From positions 1-41,289 of the forward strand of contig MSXT01000030.1 of the NCBI GenBank assembly GCA_002083595.1: a DNA stretch of 41,289 nucleotides, written 5' to 3'. Made by a program: the position numbers and the translations under genes. This stretch comes from Proteobacteria bacterium ST_bin16 (lineage in GTDB: Bacteria; Pseudomonadota; Gammaproteobacteria; Burkholderiales; Nitrosomonadaceae). This document shows, piece by piece, positions 39,331 through 41,289 of the stretch. How positions within the stretch are numbered: position 1 is the stretch's first letter; each line of letters opens with the position of its first letter. The notes under the pieces are model-generated. The model searched no databases and was not told the origin of the DNA. It worked only from the letters and a program-made list of their open reading frames with translations.

Positions 39331-39375
39331 ATAAAGTCTATGACATGGAGAAAATACACAATTTATAGACTTTAT
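39331..39375. repeat. 11-bp perfect inverted repeat next to scar 2
   Basis: ATAAAGTCTAT (39331-39341) and ATAGACTTTAT (39365-39375) are perfect reverse complements around 23 bp. It lies 20 bp beyond the tmRNA-like scar. It may be a recombinase-binding pair, a tip of a small mobile repeat, or a bidirectional hairpin. Confidence 0.6.
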
Positions 39376-39413
39376 GTACCCCAAGAATTCCGGTAACAAT
39401 CACTATCGTGAAT

Positions 39414-39511
39414 CTATCTCCAAATCACTGCACCGAAACCAAACTCACCTTTATTGTCGCGCGTGTACTGGAACTGAACTACACCGTCATTGACCTCAAG
39501 CCTTGAGCCGC
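39414..39511 (-). pseudogene. 3' fragment of an unknown gene cut by an IS end
   Basis: The minus-strand frame reads SRLEVNDGVVQFQYTRDNKG, then EFGFGAVIWR and TAG (39414-39416). The alternating strand pattern and lack of stops look like the real C-terminus of a beta-rich protein. It breaks off at about 39511, exactly where a candidate IS3 terminal sequence begins. Confidence 0.45.
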
Positions 39512-39513
39512 AG

Positions 39514-39721
39514 TGTAGTCTCCTCGTTTTTTCGGTCCGATTTAAAGTAAAGGTTGATGGTATTTTGCCATAGCGAACTGGATAGGCGGAATTCTCCCGA
39601 GCGACTCATGGAGTAGCTCGTGGTCATAGCGCTGTCTCCATTCTTTGGTCATGCGGCGCACCTCATTGAATGTTTTAAAAATGTAGCAATCCAGTACCTT
39701 GATACGATAAGTGCGATCAGG
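39514..39721 (-). mobile_element. IS3-family remnant: OrfB C-terminus and right end
   Basis: The minus-strand frame from about 39721 to the stop at 39542-39544 reads PDRTYRIKVLDCYIFKTFNE, then VRRMTKEWRQRYDHELLHESLGRIPPIQF. This matches the end of the IS3 DDE transposase (F.....EVR..TxxWxxxYNxxRPHEALGxxPP). The catalytic DD residues are missing upstream. The terminal sequence TGTAGTCTCCTCGTTTTTTC starting at 39514 is a plausible inverted-repeat end. Confidence 0.8.
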
Positions 39722-39774
39722 AAAAATCAGAAAACCGGGTTTTGGCTTTTCATTAATCGATATTTTGCATTTTG

Positions 39775-39788
39775 TTGATCTATATCAA
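39775..39788. promoter_or_regulatory. FNR-type box, upstream copy
   Basis: TTGAT-CTAT-ATCAA, a perfect match to the FNR/ANR/DNR consensus (TTGAT N4 ATCAA). Its centre lies 41 bp upstream of the second box centre. Confidence 0.8.
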
Positions 39789-39815
39789 TAAAATTGACCT
39801 TTGCGGACGGATTTC

Positions 39816-39829
39816 TTGATCTGAATCAA
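39816..39829. promoter_or_regulatory. FNR-type box, downstream copy
   Basis: TTGAT-CTGA-ATCAA, again a perfect match. If this is the class II site at -41.5, transcription would start near 39864, with GAAAAT (39852-39857) as a weak -10. The ATG at 39894 then follows a 30-nt leader with GGAG. Confidence 0.8.
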
Positions 39830-39893
39830 TAAATAAAACGCAGGTTTGCTTGAAAATGCAATCTCCACTAATTGTTAAACGACGGAGATAATC

Positions 39894-40007
39894 ATGGAAA
39901 TGTTAGACAGAGAAGATTCTATTACATTTAAAAAACTTGGCTACAATATGACTTTTATCGGCGCAGTGGCAGTAGCGCTGATTGTTATCTCAATATACTT
40001 CTCGTAA
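39894..40007 (+). CDS. 37-residue single-span membrane peptide under FNR-type boxes
   Basis: The product is a short polar N-terminus (MEMLDREDSITFKKLGYN) followed by one strong membrane helix (MTFIGAVAVALIVISIYFS). GGAG stands eight bases before the ATG. Two perfect FNR-type boxes lie upstream. The charged tail is likely cytoplasmic. The size and layout resemble small accessory subunits of respiratory oxidases or reductases such as CcoQ- or CydX-like peptides, but the sequence matches none I know. Expression under low oxygen or NO is predicted; the function is unknown. Confidence 0.65.
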   Translation: MEMLDREDSITFKKLGYNMTFIGAVAVALIVISIYFS

Positions 40008-40356
40008 GCAATCAACGCAACGCTTGAATCCCTTCAATTTAAGTGTTTCAGTGAACTACCTCGTCCCTTGGGCGGGGTAGAAAATCCATACCATCGCTGC
40101 GACGCAGTGTAAAAGCCGATCAGCAGCGCTATCAATCCCAGTCAAAACTGTAAAATTACCAGAGTGCATTGAAAGCCATGCACTGGGTATTGGGTAATTT
40201 CCGTAAAAATAAGAAAAGCTCCAGTGTTGGTTGATCCGGAACGAGCAGGGCTGGAACATTCTAAGCTTGCTGCTCATTCTTGCGCGAGACTATTTGACAG
40301 CAATATACAAGGCGTGTTTGAATATCGCTACGAATTTCAATGGGAGTGATTCAGAC
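40008..40356. other. Intergenic region with gene debris
   Basis: About 350 bp. A minus-strand stretch ending at 40034 reads LGLIALLIGFYTASQRWYGF and then a polar tail, preceded by an in-frame stop. It could be the remnant of a small membrane protein gene. A small inverted repeat AGTGCAT/ATGCACT lies at 40163-40184. No intact gene or LexA box was seen before the S24 gene. Confidence 0.35.
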
Positions 40357-40974
40357 ATGTCAAATCGTGGCGGAAAACGGGAAAATGCAGGCAGGCCACG
40401 CGGCCAGGGTAAATTTGGCGAGCCTACGACAACGATGCGCATACCGGAAAGCCAGACAGCGACCATAAAAAGTTTCTTGGAAGCTTTTCAACGCAAAAGA
40501 GCGAATGGCGATCGCGATACCTCGGTTGCCAATATTGAAGAGAATGAGCTGCTCATTCCCGAGATCGGCAGTCAGCCGGTCTTGTTACCGCTTTTTGCCA
40601 CCAAAGTGGCGGCGGGATTTCCCAGTCCGGCGGATGATCATGTCGAAAAACGCCTGGATGTCAGTGAGTTTCTGATCGACCATGCGGCATCGACGTTCTT
40701 TGTAACGATCAAGGGAGATTCGATGATTGATGTGGGTTTGCTGCCGGATGATAAAGTGGTGGTCGATAGATCAAGAACGCCGGGGATGGGCGACATTGTA
40801 CTGGCAGTGGTGGATCGTGAATTCACCATCAAAATCCTGGATTACGGGGCGAACAAAATGCCAAGGCTTATGCCAGCGAACTCATCGGGCGTTTACCGGC
40901 CCATTTATATACGTCCGGATATGCAATTTGAGATTTTCGGTGTCGTTATAGGATCGTTTCGCCGCTTCAAATAA
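40357..40974 (+). CDS. UmuD-like S24 peptidase with GRP-type N-terminus
   Basis: 205 residues from the ATG at 40357 (GGGAG ten bases upstream). The C-terminal half is a LexA/UmuD S24 autoprotease: cleavage region KVAAGFPSPADD, nucleophile Ser in KGDSMIDVGL and Lys in REFTIKIL. The N-terminus (MSNRGGKRENAGRPRGQGKF) is a basic GGxRxxAGRPxG stretch seen in some plasmid and phage proteins, not a LexA winged helix. UmuD processing enables translesion polymerase V, but no umuC follows within the window. It may be a stand-alone UmuD or a regulator. Confidence 0.85.
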   Translation: MSNRGGKRENAGRPRGQGKFGEPTTTMRIPESQTATIKSFLEAFQRKRANGDRDTSVANIEENELLIPEIGSQPVLLPLFATKVAAGFPSPADDHVEKRLDVSEFLIDHAASTFFVTIKGDSMIDVGLLPDDKVVVDRSRTPGMGDIVLAVVDREFTIKILDYGANKMPRLMPANSSGVYRPIYIRPDMQFEIFGVVIGSFRRFK

Positions 40975-40986
40975 AATATCACGATG

Positions 40987-41014
40987 ACTGCATGGCCGGT
41001 GGCAGCCATGCAGT
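40987..41014 (+). terminator. Strong hairpin after the S24 gene
   Basis: Perfect 10-bp stem ACTGCATGGC/GCCATGCAGT with an 8-nt loop (40997-41004), 12 bp after the stop codon. No T-tract follows, so a non-canonical terminator or a transcript-stabilising hairpin are both possible. Confidence 0.5.
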
Positions 41015-41289
41015 AAAAGCTCCGGAATGCCGGAATGGGACAGCTGTCGTTTCCATCATAGTCATGTGTGGGTTAGTTCGGACGCTATCTCACCGTGTGT
41101 CCTTAGATAAAGGTGACCGTTTTTCTGATTCAATCAAAGATAACTCGCTTTCCTTAAAAAGCTTAATTTGATTTGGCCCTAAGTTGCTGATTTTGTCCCG
41201 CATGGCGTAACTCCATCGCTGTCCTTCACTTCATCCCTCCACAAATGAAGCTTTATATTCCATAAGAATCAGCTACTTTAGTGCTGCTT
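41015..41289. other. Right-edge region, no gene recognised
   Basis: A minus-strand frame of 37 codons (41090-41203, MRDKISNLGPNQIKLFKESE and on) is open but unrecognised, without a clear Shine-Dalgarno. Nothing else is supported before the window ends. Confidence 0.3.

Noticed and set aside
39205..39399. Minus-strand frame with VGTGIEP
   Set aside because: Same artefact from the decayed tmRNA/tRNA-like end; it was useful only as a pointer to the scar.
1..41289. CRISPR arrays, prophage structural genes, rRNA operon
   Set aside because: No regularly spaced repeats, no capsid or tail motifs and no rRNA sequence were seen anywhere in the window.

Overview
The window looks like chromosomal DNA of a betaproteobacterium, most likely a Nitrosomonas-type ammonia oxidiser. 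This is inferred from the mtaD-like/ubiG/gph/tmRNA order, a tmRNA tag reading ANDENYALAA, the proC-yggT-yggU block, an RmpM-like OmpA protein, moderate GC and general protein style. No single marker proves the genus. Housekeeping blocks alternate with accessory islands full of toxin-antitoxin (TA) genes, IS3 remnants and attachment-site scars.

Left part (1-13.98 kb): a higBA module on the minus strand; an iron-type alcohol dehydrogenase coupled to a small ABM-fold monooxygenase; a BT1-type transporter divergent from a fatty-acyl-CoA ligase; small secreted or lipoprotein genes (glycine-rich, glycine-zipper, His/Gly-rich); DOPA-dioxygenase-like and VOC proteins; SelO; a flavin monooxygenase; and a POT peptide transporter.

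Accessory island (14.0-21.4 kb): a PepSY gene that has lost its 5' part next to a decayed IS3 orfA, followed by a compact integrated element of about 5.7 kb. The element is bounded by a perfect 25-bp repeat of the 3' end of tRNA-Ser(GGA). It carries an HUH replication protein of the phage GPA type, two small unknown genes, an excisionase-like protein and a tyrosine integrase, all on the minus strand in one coupled series, plus two plus-strand unknowns and a Doc-type TA pair beside the distal att. It has no capsid or conjugation genes, so it resembles a minimal integrating replicon or satellite.

Core block (21.5-36.4 kb): a MEKHLA protein; a three-domain glycosyltransferase/flippase-like/mannosyltransferase fusion; msrB; yggU, yggT and proC; a tightly overlapping minus-strand series running from a Gld-type ABC exporter (ATPase, permease, GldG-like, DUF4340) into mutM; an OmpA-like protein with a clear terminator; the mtaD-like/ubiG/gph genes; and ssrA (tmRNA).

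Right accessory region (36.4-41.3 kb): downstream of ssrA lie an intact HI1419/HI1420-type TA pair, a decayed copy of the tmRNA 3' end that abuts a truncated parE, a frameshifted parD, a truncated HigA-type antitoxin, a membrane protein of unknown function, a second decayed tmRNA-3'-like copy, an IS3 orfB remnant next to a truncated gene, and a UmuD-like S24 peptidase without umuC. The most striking small item is a 37-residue single-span membrane peptide gene preceded by two perfect FNR-type boxes exactly 41 bp apart. This suggests a tightly oxygen- or NO-controlled micropeptide.
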